NCBI RefSeq assembly: GCF_010093595.1
Contig: NW_022985478.1
Span: 1-64,000 of the forward strand
DNA from: Mytilinidion resinicola
Taxonomy: Eukaryota > Ascomycota > Dothideomycetes > Mytilinidiales > Mytilinidiaceae
Direction of reading: 5' to 3'
Length of the DNA stretch: 64,000 nucleotides
The notes under the pieces were generated by a model. It made no database searches and was not told the origin of the DNA. It saw only the letters and a list, made by a program, of their open reading frames with translations. A program made the translations under genes and the position numbers. Positions 34,557-47,500 of the stretch are shown here, in pieces (within the stretch, counting starts at the first letter, position 1; every line of letters begins with the position of its first letter).

Positions 34557-35387
34557 TCACAATTCGAGTATGCTATTTCGACGCGGCGCTGTCAAGAGCG
34601 TGATGCAGTGAAGACACGCCGGAGCCGAAGAAAGAGTGCGGCTAGGCAGCGAGGCTAAGCCATCTGCTAGAGTCCCGAGTCGGTTCTCAAATGAAGGCAG
34701 CGGTTCGGTTTGATGAAAGTGCCACATTTGGAGCCTCTGTAAGGAGGGAAGATGGAGAAGCGAGGCATAAGAGCCCAATCCGATTGAGAAATAGCATCCT
34801 CTGCCCCCGAAGCCATGAAACTCGAGTACCTTTAGGGAGCCCAAGATTGGCTTTGAAGGGAGCAAAGCAAGTGTTGTTAGGAGACTCGTTTTGGAGTTAC
34901 CAACGCCCAAGTCAAGTCCTTGTAAGTTCGGAATCACCGACAAGAGAGTAGCAACCACGGCCGTATAAAAGTACTCGCTGCCGCTGACCATTGCAATTAG
35001 GCACATCTGCTTCGTCTCTTTCTCAAGCTTTGTATAACGCACTTGTCCTATCAGTGCTGGTAAAATTCGTATGCCGAGCTTAGCTAGCGACAGCGATCCA
35101 ACTTTGAAATGGGTCAATCGCAGACTTCGGACCTTTCTAGCAAGCCCCAGATTTCAGCCTAGAATATTGAAGAGAACTGCGAGTCGAGCTGGTTCATTAC
35201 TCCACCCCGGAGAGTGGCCTTGTGTGATATCAACAGCTTGAATGAGGACCTCTTGCACAGAGTTGGCAAAATTCTTGGATACAAGTGCCAGGTGTTCTAG
35301 CTCTCCGACTTTTGAGCTCTTATGGATGTGCCACACGACGATGGTGCACAATTCATCCGGGAGGTCTTGAAGAGTTTTGGGATTCAT
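34557..35387 (-). pseudogene. F-box protein gene with in-frame stop
   Basis: ATG 35387 opens an F-box (LQDLPDELCTIVVWHI...LALVSKNFANSV). After FNILG an in-frame TGA (35157-35155) interrupts the frame, which then continues without a shift as NLGLARKVRSLRLTHF, a typical join in fungal F-box/LRR proteins. The downstream part has leucine-rich stretches (LLSVIPNLQGLDLG, LPSLQRLQMWHF) and ends early at 34557. A single stop could be recent or could be read through; a CGA-to-TGA change would explain it. This F-box is a different family from the ankyrin copies at 0.6-13.1 kb. Confidence 0.7.
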
Positions 35388-36347
35388 GCGAGCCTACGGA
35401 TACCCGCAGCGGTTGGAGTGTGGTTAGAGTCCATGGGTGACGAATATAAACTTGGAATGAATGGTATCGAACACAGATGTCGGCGGCTGTTAGTGAGGGG
35501 GTATGGATGGATTGGATGGAGCCATGTCGATTTGGCAGGCTGGTAGACGGCTGAAAATAAATGATATGCGCGAGGATATAGATCGGAGTGAGTTGACTCA
35601 TCCGTGATAGACACACTGTATAGGGCCCTATATTAGAAAAATGACGTATCTACAGTGTACGAGGCATAGTAGACACGTTGTGTTGGCAATTAGGTAATAA
35701 TGGTGTTGAAGGCAGACGAGGAGAGACTTCGAGATTAGATTTTTGAGTGGTGTCACGTGACCTTCCATACCATGCCCACCGCTCCACATCGCTACGAGAA
35801 CCTTAGTCGCTATACACGGAGGCTGTTGTATAAGAGTGTATTGGATATTACAAAGAGCCAGCAGGGTGAAAGTCGAAGAGTCCATCGATCTTTGTCTTAG
35901 CCACGTGACTACCCCACACGATGGAACCCGCATCAATCCATCGCCGAGCCTTTCACTCCATCCCCGAGCCTTTCACTCCATCCATATCTATCTCAACAAC
36001 CTACCTGTGACACTGACCTCACTTTACCCATCACCTACAGAAACCCAGTCGATCGCTGCGGGACTAGCGGAGTGCTGCATAAGCGTGATTGTTAATCAAC
36101 CTCTCTTTAACACATTCTTAGTCCAGGCGCTTTTCAGAATGGGCTTGAATAGTCATCAATCGAACTTCTGACTCCGAATTAAGCAATCGAGCCCTATTAC
36201 CACTCGGCCGGAAACTTCAGTCTCAACAACCTACTGAAAACCCATCCCAATATCTTAACAGAACTTCACTGCTCACAAATCACCAATCTAAATCAATTCA
36301 GTTCAGTCAACATACACATTCAGGAACCACGTCTCGCTCCCACTACC
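35388..36347. other. Intergenic region, no gene recognised
   Basis: Contains two copies of the phrase gagcctttcactccatcc near 35945-35982, a short tandem duplication. Otherwise nothing is recognised. Confidence 0.4.
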
Positions 36348-37022
36348 ATGTCCCTCAGGGAAACCACCACGCTCGCGCACACAGCGCAATGCAAGCTCCA
36401 CATGGCCATCAACCGGCCTGACCGGAAGGATCGCGACTGGCGCTTCGTGCTCGGCCACGCCGTCGTGCTTGACAATCTGATGCTCCGCCTGGTCGAAATC
36501 GAGGAAGGAATCGAGAAGGGCGACCACTCCTCTGATGTCAAGTTCAAAGGCGCGGGCGGAGTCAAATCAACACATCACAAGCCATCGCCTCTCGCTGCAG
36601 AAAAGAGGGCCCGAAGGTCACCACCGCCGCAACGAATCGACGAGAGTAGCTCTGAGGACGAAGCTGTTGACGAAGACGATGAGGAGGATGGGCTAGGCTT
36701 GATGCGATTCCCGTCTGGAAGTTCGAGGCCGCCGCAACCACCCGCACTAGATCCGTCGGACGATGACAGTTCGTCGTCAGATGAGGATCTGGATGATCTG
36801 ATGCAGCCTGTCTTCAACGATCCGGATCCGGAGGTGCTGAAGAAGGTCACGGGAGAGAAGGGGAACCAGGAGATGGCCCAGATGTACAACGATGTTAAGG
36901 GCTGTCCGTGCCATGGTAAGAAGGAGGGTGCGCCGGTTGTCAAGAACTTCTGGGAGTTGCCACTGGAGGGGAATGGGGAGATTGGTGGAAAGAGGATGGG
37001 TGTCGTTGAGGTTGCTGCTTGA
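36348..37022 (+). CDS. Conserved-looking acidic hypothetical protein
   Basis: A single-exon frame of 224 residues with ATG at 36348. The N-terminal 65 residues form an ordered-looking segment (TTLAHTAQCKLHMAINRP, DWRFVLGHAVVLDNLMLRLVEIEEG). The middle (residues 85-155) is low-complexity and strongly acidic with serines (DESSSEDEAVDEDDEED). The C-terminus has CPCHGKK and FWELPLEG. Function is unknown. Acidic serine tracts are often casein-kinase targets in nuclear proteins, but nothing else supports that here. The single frame is intact while the genes on either side are broken. Confidence 0.65.
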   Translation: MSLRETTTLAHTAQCKLHMAINRPDRKDRDWRFVLGHAVVLDNLMLRLVEIEEGIEKGDHSSDVKFKGAGGVKSTHHKPSPLAAEKRARRSPPPQRIDESSSEDEAVDEDDEEDGLGLMRFPSGSSRPPQPPALDPSDDDSSSSDEDLDDLMQPVFNDPDPEVLKKVTGEKGNQEMAQMYNDVKGCPCHGKKEGAPVVKNFWELPLEGNGEIGGKRMGVVEVAA

Positions 37023-37504
37023 GTGGTGTCGACGTCACGTCGACTACAGTTATTTCATCACCTTCGTTGAAGGGAAGTTGGGAGTTTGGAGTATTCCAGG
37101 CCTTCTAGTCGATCTATTCCAGCTCGACGGTCAACGAGCTGTCCCTTGTCGGTATCTTGTTCGGCGTCTGTAATGATGGTATATATGAACAAATGCTAGG
37201 GATTTTGGTACTTTTGATACGCTCGGATGATTGATCACAATACAACACCATGCCCATCTATGTCTTCGTGGGATCTCGGATTCTAATCTGCGTGGCACAT
37301 TCCCAAGATTCCTCAGTTGAATTAGAGAGGACATAGCTCGGACCCCGCAATGGCCTGAGAGCAACGTCTTTCTCAACTCCATGACAGCGATCATTCTTCG
37401 CCACTCTCCGACCACCCCAGAAGATGGGGTGAATGTATATCCCGGTGCGGCTTCAATGCCGTCACGTTTCCTTGTCAATGGGCTGAGCTCGAGACCGTTG
37501 CAAC

Positions 37505-38569
37505 ATGCTTTACAGACTCCTCAGAACCATCGCAATTGGTAGCACTCTGCTGCTTGCCAGCGTAACTGGAGGAGCGCACCACGAGACGACGCAACTGATC
37601 ATTGATGCTGACATATTTAGCGTAGTTGAGTACGACCATCCTTCATCGCTACATCTCTAACCCCCCTAACGACCTCCATAGTGACACCGCCGCTCTCTTC
37701 CTCGCCTCGACCCTCCCCAACGTCAACCTCCTCGCCGTCAACGTGCACACGCAATCCTCCGCCCTAGCCGTCTCCGCCATCGCCGGACACCATGGCCATA
37801 CTGGTGTCCCGGTCGGCCTTCTGCGGCCCATAACCAACGATTCCTTCTTCGACGACTGGCTTTACGAGCGCCGCGAGTACGCGAGCAAAGTGGCATACCA
37901 CTACTCCAACGGCTCACTACCATGGGGCAACGCGACGGACGCATGGGATCCGGTGGCCTTGTATAGGAAAACCCTGGCGGCGCAAAAGGATGGCAGTGTC
38001 ACAATTGCTAGCGTCGGCTTCTTCGACAACGTACGCTACACCCTCCGTCTTCATCGACGGAGCTAATCTACCTGTGTCCAGTTATCCGGCCTCCTCAACT
38101 CCACCGCTGACGCCTACTCCCGGCTCCCCGGCCCCGCCCTCATCGCCGCCAAAGTCTCCAAACTCGTCATAATGGTCTGAATACAACTTCTACTCCTCCA
38201 ACCCGCTCGCCACCACGCAAGTCATCAATAATTAGCCCAGCCCATGACCTTTTCCGGCGCCGAGCTCAACGATACCGCTGGAGGGGCCCGCGACAGATCC
38301 AGTGGCTGTGGCTTATCGGTGGCATATTGGGTATACCACGTCGCGCGCGACGTGGGACCCGTTGGCCGTGCTATACGCATGCCAGGGGCCAGGGACGATG
38401 TTTGAGTATGAGGGCATAATTTTGTGTATGCGAATGGGTCGAATGAGTGGGTGTTTGGGATGGAGAAGTAGCAGCTAGCAGCGGTGGTCGAAGTTGAAGG
38501 TATCGAATGTCACGGCGGCGAACGAATTGGGGACGCTGTATTTGAAGGGGGCGACGATGTGGGGATGAA
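37505..38569 (+). pseudogene. Inosine-uridine nucleoside hydrolase-like gene (decayed)
   Basis: ATG 37505 is followed by a signal-peptide-like segment (LLRTIAIGSTLLLASVTGG) and the Asp-rich calcium motif, IDADIFSVV in exon 1 joined to DDTAALFLA after an intron at 37630-37681. Exon 2 holds LLAVNVHTQSSALAVSAI and WDPVALYRKTL. After a second intron (about 38031-38081) LSGLLNSTADAYS and AAKVSKLVIM follow. Then the gene is damaged: the part after LVIM is missing or shifted, EYNFYSSNPLATTQVIN reads in another frame, a TAG stands where the family has Trp, and TSRATWDPLAVLYACQGPGTMF and LKVSNVTAANELGTLYL lie in further frames to 38569. Intact members hydrolyse ribonucleosides to base and ribose; this copy should not. 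Confidence 0.75.
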
Positions 38570-39736
38570 GGTAGGTATTGATAGAATTTGGGGTTGGGTA
38601 CTGGTATTAAGAAATAGACCTTTTGCTCTTTGAGCTGTCTACGAACTTCCCTCTGCGTTGCCGCGCTTTCTTTTTCTTGCTTCAATGAGCCTCGTAAGTT
38701 TCTAGGTCCCGCTCTCTGGGTCGATTTCACGCACGCCACTTACTTCCCATATTCAGCTCTTAGCTCAAGCAACCCGTCTTAATCCTATCGTGAAAACGAA
38801 ACGCCAAAAACGGTACATTTGCTTCCAGCGCCGCGATGCGAACGTGGGTTTCATCCAGCCAAGTAAACCCTGCGCCTCATAGAGTGACTGACGGGAATGG
38901 AGCACTGATGTTACACCGGCTATCACACAAGCTATGCCGAGGAAACCACGACTTCAAGAGGGGTGCGTTCCAACCATTGAACTACGCTGGATTGGTTTTG
39001 AGGCTGCGTCGGAAGCACCTCGCTTGTAAGGATGGACGAGACACTCGAGATTAAGAGGACGAAGGCAAAGAAGGAGTCTATGACGCTACGGAAAGCGAGC
39101 TGAAAGAAGCATGAAGAAAAAAATATCTCTCGAGTATTTCCATGTAGCGCCACGTAATATGCGATGACTGCCATATCACTATTTCTACTTGAGACTGTTG
39201 ACCCTCATTCATTGAAGGAGTATGTCACTCTACGAACAGGAAAGGCCATAACTCATCTCGGGATGCTCCTCGAGATCTTGGCTGCTGTTGAGAAATGCCT
39301 GTCATGCCTCACGTGGGCCAATTTTGCGGAGCTCGCCAGTACACCAGCTTCATCATTCCGATGGCTTGGTATGACGAGCGATCATCAGCCCTGAAACAGC
39401 CACGCGGGCGAACTGCGCCACAGCATGATGAAGATTCAACAGACGGCAATGGATTAGACGAATCAGTGGACTTGGACGGCCACCGGGCCGACCAAGACAA
39501 GGACAAAGAATCCCTAGGCCAACCAGACACATGACTGCGCCACAGACAAATCAGGGACGCTGCTTATCCCAGTCCGGTAAACGGCCCTGCATGAGAATTA
39601 TGGGGACCTGCTGTGAAGACGTCCATCCGGTTGTTTCCTTTCGTCTTACATCTCACTATCCCTCTGCGCGTTTCATAAATCTGTAACTGCTCATTTATAC
39701 CCAGTATTTCACATTTTAGCTTCAAGAACGCCAACC
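38570..39736. other. Intergenic region, no gene recognised
   Basis: About 1.2 kb with only short frames. A frame at 39295-39531 is acidic at its end (GHRADQDKDKESL) but has no recognised domain. Confidence 0.4.
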
Positions 39737-41136
39737 ATGCCTCAGTCCCACCAGCTTCACGAAGGCCAAACCCTAAGCGGCGACAACAAAGACTACCTCC
39801 TCGTCGCTCCTCTCGGACAACCCAACGTCTGGACTGCCGTCGATAGCGAGACACAATCATCCGTCTACATCATTAAACAACCAGCTCCCGACGACTCTGC
39901 TGCCGCATCATGGCCAAACTTCCAGCAAGAGATGGTAATGCAGGAGCTATTCAAAGACGACCCAGCGATCCGGCAAAAAGTGGACCAGATACCACCTTCC
40001 AAACACGGCGAGCCGCCCCGTATCGTCCTCGAGATTTTAGAAGGGACAGCATGGGATGCGCGTGCGAAGCGGCCGTTAGGTGTGGGTGAGATCAAAAAGC
40101 ATCATGCGGGATACACTCGAGGGGCTAGTGTGTGTGCATGAGAAGGGGCTGGTTTATGCTGATACTATCCTTCTACCTCCAATACATCACATTGCGCAAT
40201 GCTAATTTTACCCAGACCTCAAAATGGAAAACATCCTTCTCAGCGGCTTCAACCCGTCGGCCAAAGACAAAAACGGAGCTACCCTCGTCACCAAACTCGG
40301 TGATCTGGGGATCGTGATACCACCGACCAAAGGCGTCGCCCAGCCGTTGACGTATCGCGCCCCAAAAGTCTACTTCAGGCACAGCATCACGCCCGCAGCG
40401 GATATCTGGTCCTGGGGACTGCTAGTGTGCCATCTCCTCGAAGCACGGTCGTGTATACCCACGCCTGAACCCGCAGCTCCATCGAACACGCATATCGCAC
40501 CCCCGCCTTCCAACGCACCCCCATCACTGCAAACTTCAAATAGTACAGATAGCGCGCCCTCCATCTCCAATCCCCCGACCCCATCACCCAACGAGTCCAA
40601 CTTCACCGATCGCGGACTCTACGACGATCTCTACTCAGGTCACGGCCTCCACTCGCAGCAGGAACAGTCGATTCGCTATGCGCTGGCTAACGACTACGAT
40701 CTAGCTTCGATACAGTATCTACGCTGACTGTGCGCTGCCGGCTAGAGATCGCGAGCACCCAACCGGGCGGCAGTGGGATTTCTTAAGGGAGAAGGGCTTG
40801 CAAGAAGATGATGTGGAGTTTTTGAAATGGGTCTTAGATCCGCATCCTACGAGTAGGCCGACAGCGGGGGAGGTTCTGCGGTCGGAGTGGTTGAGGGAGA
40901 GTGGGAAGGAGATCCGGAAAGACAGCCAGCAGGAAAGCAGGAAGGAGATGGAGGACAAAGAGGACGTTGAGATGGCCAAAGGCCAGAAGCGGAGATTGAG
41001 CACTTATCTTGAATATGGGGTTGAGGCTGTGAAGAAAGCTGTGAGTGTGCGGAGCGGGTGTGCGGAGCGGGTGAGCGGCGAGTGGTGTGACAGTGGTTTT
41101 CTTGGACGAGATTGTCGTAGTGTTGGTTCAGAGTAA
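39737..41136 (+). pseudogene. Protein kinase-like gene with several lesions
   Basis: ATG 39737 gives LHEGQTLSGDNKDYLLVAPLG, then the ATP-site strand SVYIIKQP. One extra base near 40100 throws the frame out; in the next frame TLEGLVCVHEKGLVYA precedes the catalytic loop, which continues after an intron as DLKMENIL. The donor of that intron at 40162 reads ATACTA instead of the expected GTACTA, with a normal acceptor CCCAG at 40215. The DFG motif is DLG and APE is APK. A Pro/Ser-rich insert (about 40455-40600) follows. A further shift near 40715 is needed to reach YADCALPARD, DVEFLKWVLDPHPTSRPTA and the end at 41136. The family is a fungal SRPK-like or atypical kinase group. Loss of function is likely. 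Confidence 0.75.
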
Positions 41137-41552
41137 ATACCTTATGATACCATTCCATTTTCAAATATTCATGAATATCTCAAGGGAGCTAATGATGCAC
41201 GGGACGTGACTGAAAACTCGACACCTCCATCTACGATCATCAATACATCTCAATGGATGTTTGATTGTTTGATTTCCCACGAAGCCTCATCATGTGCTGT
41301 CATCGATTCCCAAAAGCTAATCGTACTCAATCATAGTCAATACCTCTCCCACCAAACAGGAACTCTGATGGCGCTTTCGCTTTTCGTATTGAGCGTACTA
41401 GAGCGGTGCCAGAATGGTGTTTGCTAATCCGGCCTACTCCCAGCGATCGCTCATACTAGACCTTGGCCTTGCGATCGAATGGTAACATCACAATCTTCCG
41501 GCCACATGGTATAAATGAAGCCTTGATGTAGCATAAACTCGTAATCCAAACT

Positions 41553-44500
41553 CTACACAGCCAAACGCCCAAACTGCTGCTCGAGATCAGTCGCATGTGT
41601 TACGCCTTCCACAGCTACGTGGCCCCGTCCTCCTATCTGTGCTCCGCATTGTGGACATCGAGCCTCTTCCATCGGCATACCGCACTCTCCGATCGTGAAC
41701 GGGTGGTTATTGGAACAGTAGTACTATTTAGTAGTCAGAATGTAGAAGATGTGAGCAGGAGCTAGAGACGTCAAGAAACAACGTCACCGCCTTCAATGCA
41801 TGTGCTTTGCCCATTGGCTTCGGACTCCCCATAGATGTATGTACTCACCCAGTGGCCTGTTCCTGAAAACTCCGTCGCCATAGCCGCAAGAACGGCCCGC
41901 ATCTCCGCATTCGTCACCGGCTCGTAGAAGGTGCCATCGCGCAGCATGCGCGCTACCGCTTCAATTTCGTCGTGCACAGCGATTGTCTGCGTCCTGTGCA
42001 GATCCTTCAACTTCTTGGCCGATTCGATGTGTGACTGTCCTTCTGCCAGTAGCTGCGTGCCACCTTGGGACGATATACATTGGCGTTCCAGCGCGGCATA
42101 GTGGGCAAAGAAGATGTGGCCCTCCGCTTCTTGGAGACGATTCGAAGAATTGGCCGATTCTACGACCAATTTCTGGCACAACTCCCTGTTTTTAGAGAAG
42201 TCAACGTTGATATCTCCCTTCTGGAATCCGGCATGTGAAAGACGGCAGCGAATGAAATCAGCCATGATGACAAGCTCGCAACGCAGCAGCAATGTCAAAG
42301 CTAGCAGGCTAGCTCTAGTTTGCACTAAGCTGTCGTCGGAATCGCATTCGCCTTTCGTGCCTTGACGGCGGCGAGCATTTTGGACCAGCATGAGGACGCG
42401 CTTGAATGGCTGTTCTTCCACGTCAACATTGTGTCGGTAGGTATAGACGTCCGCGCGTAACCGTAAGAAGGACTTGTATCGAGTGCAAGATTCCTTTCGA
42501 AGGACTTGCATCTGTTCCTCTGAACTGCCTTTGAGGACCAGAGTGTTGGCTACAGAGTTCACTGCCGGTAATTTAGAGTCCATTTTGGCGAGAGCATCCT
42601 GTTCCAGGTGAAGTCTCTGGACAAGGGGAATGTACTGTGACTGTGCCCAGACAATAAATCGCTTTGTGGCTTCGTCGATCATAGCCCTGCGAATGAGGCG
42701 TCCATAGCGAGTGATGCTTCGCAAGGACCCGCGACAGGTAGGACAGCGCTTCACCTCCTTGATAGAAAATGGCACCGAGGCGGCTGATTTGAGGCTGGTG
42801 ATTCTCCCTTCGGCATTCATGGCATAGTAATCACCCATGGACATTAAACCGTCCGAGCTGTCTACGTTGAGAAAGTGCCCGCAAGGTGGAAATATGCATG
42901 GAGTTTGATCAAGATCAGTTTCTGCATATGTCAAGCCTTCGATGAAGTCGACCATTACCCCCTTGATGTCATCTTCTGCGCAGGTTTGGCAATATTTAGG
43001 TAATGGACATGGCTCTCCGCATATGGATGGACCTGACTTTGATTAGCATTCGAGCTCAATATGCTTAGGGGAGAGGTTTGGAATGCGCCGAAAGGGAAAT
43101 AAACATTCAAGGCCCAAAATGTATGATTTTAGACTGCCGAACTTCTGGGAATGACATGAATACACTCACATTGATGGCCACACAACAGCACTTCGCTACA
43201 ACGCTTGTCGCATGGGATGTGATTGCAAGGTGCCGAGCACGGCATGCTACATTTTGAATGGGGACATCCCGAAGCGCAGCGCTCTTCAGCACATGGCCGA
43301 CATGGTTCTGAGCATAACTTCCCGCATCTGGAGTGCGAACATGAATTTTCGCAAGGCGCGGTACATGGAGCGCAAGGCTCGATGCCATGACAAGCTCCGC
43401 GGCAGCTGTGGGCGCAATTGGTGTAGGATCGGTCACACACCTGCTTGCAAGCTACATGTCTAGTATCGAAGACTGTAGCAGTGCCATCGAGACTGCGAGC
43501 GGTGCATGCCTTGCATGTGTTCCTGCAAGAATGTCCACAGGGCAGATGAGCGCCACATGGGACATTGCAAGCGTACTGGTCGCTAGACTCATCCACATAG
43601 CAGGGCATCGTGACTACATGCTCGCATCCGGGGACTGTTCGTTGCATCTGAACCATGCAATTCACCAAGTTCAGATCCTGTGATTGCCAACACGGGAGAG
43701 TCTCGATTTGGTGACCACATGGCAGAATGCGACTCGCATCCCGCACCATCACTTGACACTTTATTGGGCAAGCATCGCCACAATAGCCCGGACATGGGTG
43801 ATCGCAGCCTTTCAATGGACGTGGACATGGTTTCAAACAGTGGACAGCTTTATGGAGGACTTGTGCATGGCATTTGGCAGGGCACGCGTGTCCGCAATCG
43901 AGTTGATCGACGCACTTCAGGCTGCAACCGCCTTCAGGCGAGACCTTTGAGAAATCGTCCGCCACCGTCACAGATATTGGAGTTTCGGGGTGACGTGGGC
44001 ATTGCAGGTCAAGGCTTGTGCCAATGTTGCCGTCGGCTGTGAGCATGGCCACAACGTCTGCCCACATTTGGACACCAAAGCTGGCGGTGCGGGAATTGCC
44101 TACAATGTACATGCCATGTTGCGCGCGGCTGAGCGTAACGTTGATCCTGTTTGAGGCGTTAAGGAAGCCGCACTTGTTTTGCGGATTGCTTCGGACAAGA
44201 CTGATTACGATGACCTTGGCCTCTTCGCCTTGAAAATTGTCGATTGTTGCTATCCTCAAAGCCTTCAGTAGAGTTGTCTTGTTGATGGCCTGCGGCGCAG
44301 CCATCGGTGGCTTGACAGCGTCCAACGTTTCAATCCCGGCGGTCTCGAGATCTTCCAAATCGCGTTCGCCTAAAACTATGGCAACGACTTTGCTCAAGGC
44401 AGCACGGAGATGCTGCAGTTGGCCCAAATACGGAGTGAGAACAGCTATTTCATCCGGTTGATACGATCCTTGGCTCACAAGGTGTGAAACTAAAGCCGCC

Positions 44501-47500
44501 GTCATCTCCACCTCGAAGGGGTTCCAGTGCGATGTCGTATCGAATTCGGATTGTCTAGGGGCTTCTAGTTCCATGTGGTCGAGCCAGAAGAGGCGCTTTT
44601 TCATTCCGATCACTTCCGGATAACTTTCCACAGTACTGGCATCCTTGAGCGCTGGATAGAGTGTCGCGCGGATTAGACGTGAAATTGAAGGGTGCATTCG
44701 ACGCTGTGTCTCCAAGGTATTGTATGGAAGAGGTTGTATACCCGAAGATGGTTCAACAAGTCTCTCGAAAAGGGATATATCAAGAGAGTACTGTTTTCCA
44801 CGTTGGTTGGCTGAGGACAAGTCGTGATTTTGGATTTGTGGGCGGAGTTGCTGGTGATCTCCTATCAAGATAGCATGCTGAATAGATGGTAAAAATGTCG
44901 TAAGCAAATGGGCTTCTAAAACTTCCCCAGCTTCCTCACAAACCAAAATTCGCGGGTTCAGCTTGCGAAGCATGCCTAAGTTCTTTGCCAGGCCAGAAGT
45001 TGTCAGACCGATCACGTTGGCGGTACGAAGGCAGCGCAAGTTGGACTCCTCAGTGATAGCTTCAAACCGTTCTTTGATCGATCTATGCGCACTGACTGCC
45101 TTTGAAAGTCGTTGGTGAAGTTCTTTGCGGAGGCTGGTTTCCCAGGCGTGAAACAAACTGTAGCGCTCTTGCTTTGACATGACGGCGAGGCGAGTGTTAT
45201 GGAGAACTTTGACCCCTCGTTTTGTGTTGCCACCGGAGGGTCCACCAGAGAGCCAATCGCGGATAGTCTTTTGGGAATCCTTGGATCTCACCGTCTGCCA
45301 CTCATCGTCAGGCCGACCGAAGAGCTCGGCATGATGTTGAGGCCAGCGGAGCTTCAGGAAGTCCTTCAAAGCGGTGGGCGAGTCAGCACGATTGATCTGT
45401 TCCAACACACTGAACTCCTTCCGGTCATTGTCTTCCTGTTCTTTGTGTAGCATAGCGAGGGAGTAATTCTCATGCTTCGTCCTAGAGTCTTTCTTGACAA
45501 CATTTCGCAGAAGACACTCCTCCAGGATCTCTGATTTGGACTGTCCACCCATTCGAATGATCTGCTCAATACCAGCATTATGGAGATGTTCGAGTAGCTG
45601 GTCCAAGGCATGGTTAGTGTAGCAGACAACAATGATTGGCCCAATACCAGCGCCGGCAGGCAGTCTTGTTGCATGCCTCTTGTTGGCCAGCAAGACTTTG
45701 ATCAATGCCACTCCAACAAAGGACTTTCCAGTTCCAGGTGGACCCTGAATGAGAGCAAGACTCCTGGATAGTGCATCAATAAGCGCCGTAGCCTGTGCAT
45801 CGTCAAGCTGCGAGCCATCTTGGAGGACCTTGATATCAAAAGGTCGATTGACTGTGAAGAAAAGATCTGCTTTGGTTCTCATCAGACATGACAGGTTGAA
45901 ACGAAAGCTGGTTTTCGAGGCGTAAGCGGGAGGCGGAACAGTCGCTACTGTCTCGTCGTTTCCTCTCGCTACGGGTACGAGGAGCTGGATGAGAGCAATA
46001 TTGCCACTCTTCTTCATTTGTTGCAAAGCAAGTAGGGTGGGTTTGAAAGCCGGAAGCAATACGCCAGGAAATTCCACAAGGCAAACTCGTGACTGCTTAG
46101 ACGGTCGCTTGCTTAGGTCGATAAGCTTCCCGATGTTTTCATTCGTCGCGTCCTCTAAGATGAGAGAGACTGCAGCTCTTTGAGGAGAGCCGTAAAGTTT
46201 CTTGAAATTTTCCTCGGCTATCTTGTCTTTTTGCTTGTCACTGCGTAGTTTGGGGCCCTTTTTCCCACCATGTTGTTTGCTCAGCTGGCCGACGGTACAA
46301 AAGAGAATGTTTTCCTGCGAATCAAAGAGGCAGACAAGTGCATCTGGTTCCAGTCGCTTTGACTGTAACCACCATTCTTTCCTCTTGGCCGAGGAGTTTT
46401 GAATCTTCGAGCTAGTAGAGCGGGCTGGCTGATCAAAAGAGACCTCAAACTTGAAGCCTGCCCGGTCATCTGGGAGTAGTGCGTTGACTTGCACATTCTG
46501 ATATGTGTACGTTCGCGCTCCATTTCTTGAATGACCATTAGCCGGACGACCTTGCTGAAGCCCCTCTAGGCCAACCTTTACGGCATCTCTGAGCTGGCCA
46601 ACAGTGTCCTCTCGGAGGAGCCGGAAGTGTCGGTCGAGAAGGCCATCCAAGCCTTGCTGGTGGTTTTGTGCAAGATCTACAAGAGGAAGATACTCTGCCC
46701 GAGCACTCATGATCTCATCATACGTAGGCATTATGTTGATCTGAGTCATGTCCTTGAAATCATTGCTGTGTCGACCACCAGGACCGGATCTCTTCATCAC
46801 GAATGTGGCTTTTTTGATTTGCAATCGTTGGGTCACTGTGGCGGCAGGTAGATTTGACCCAAGTCCAAGGCAATGCTGTATACGACCAAGTAGCGCTGCT
46901 GCATCGAAGAGATCCGTTTGTTTCGTTTCCTTGATATGATTACTTATGAGATCTTCGAAACTCTTAATGATGAGGTGTAGTGCATCATTGACTTGAGCCG
47001 GGGTATTCACATCAACAATCTTGGCTAAGACGCTGAGTGCTACGGTGAATGAGGTCTCAATGTCAATAGGCTGGCCTTCTGGGCTCTTCATAAAGCTTTC
47101 TAGCGCTTCAAGCACAAGGCCGTAAAGTTTCGCAGTTCGTCGGCCGTTGATTCCGTAGATATATGTGAAGAGTGTTCCCACATGCTGCTCCAGAAGCGCT
47201 GACTCTATGATTTCTGGTCGCGTGATTGTCATGAAGAAGGGAAGTATCTGGTCGCCAAAGACGGTATTCACTGGTGGTCGAGTGGCGCCATGTGAGTACT
47301 CCTGATCCACGGCCTGTCGGATGCGTTGCAAGCCTGCCTCCGTCACAAAATGTCTGATGACCTCTTGCTTGACCCCAGCATCGTATCCAATCAGTTTCAA
47401 GGCTTGCTGGAACATCTTGGAAAGCTTTGCCACGGTTGGAGGTATGGTATGATTATCCGAAATACTGAGTCGCCAAGCGCGCAATTCGGCTTCCGATGTA

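Noticed and set aside
38932..39030. A possible tRNA on the minus strand (tagttcaatggttgg looks like a D-arm)
   Set aside because: No anticodon stem, T-arm or acceptor pairing could be built around it.
40162..40215. A minor-class AT-AC intron in the kinase gene
   Set aside because: The start ATACTATCC lacks the ATATCCTT donor consensus and the acceptor is a normal CAG, so a mutated GT donor is simpler, especially with other lesions in the gene.
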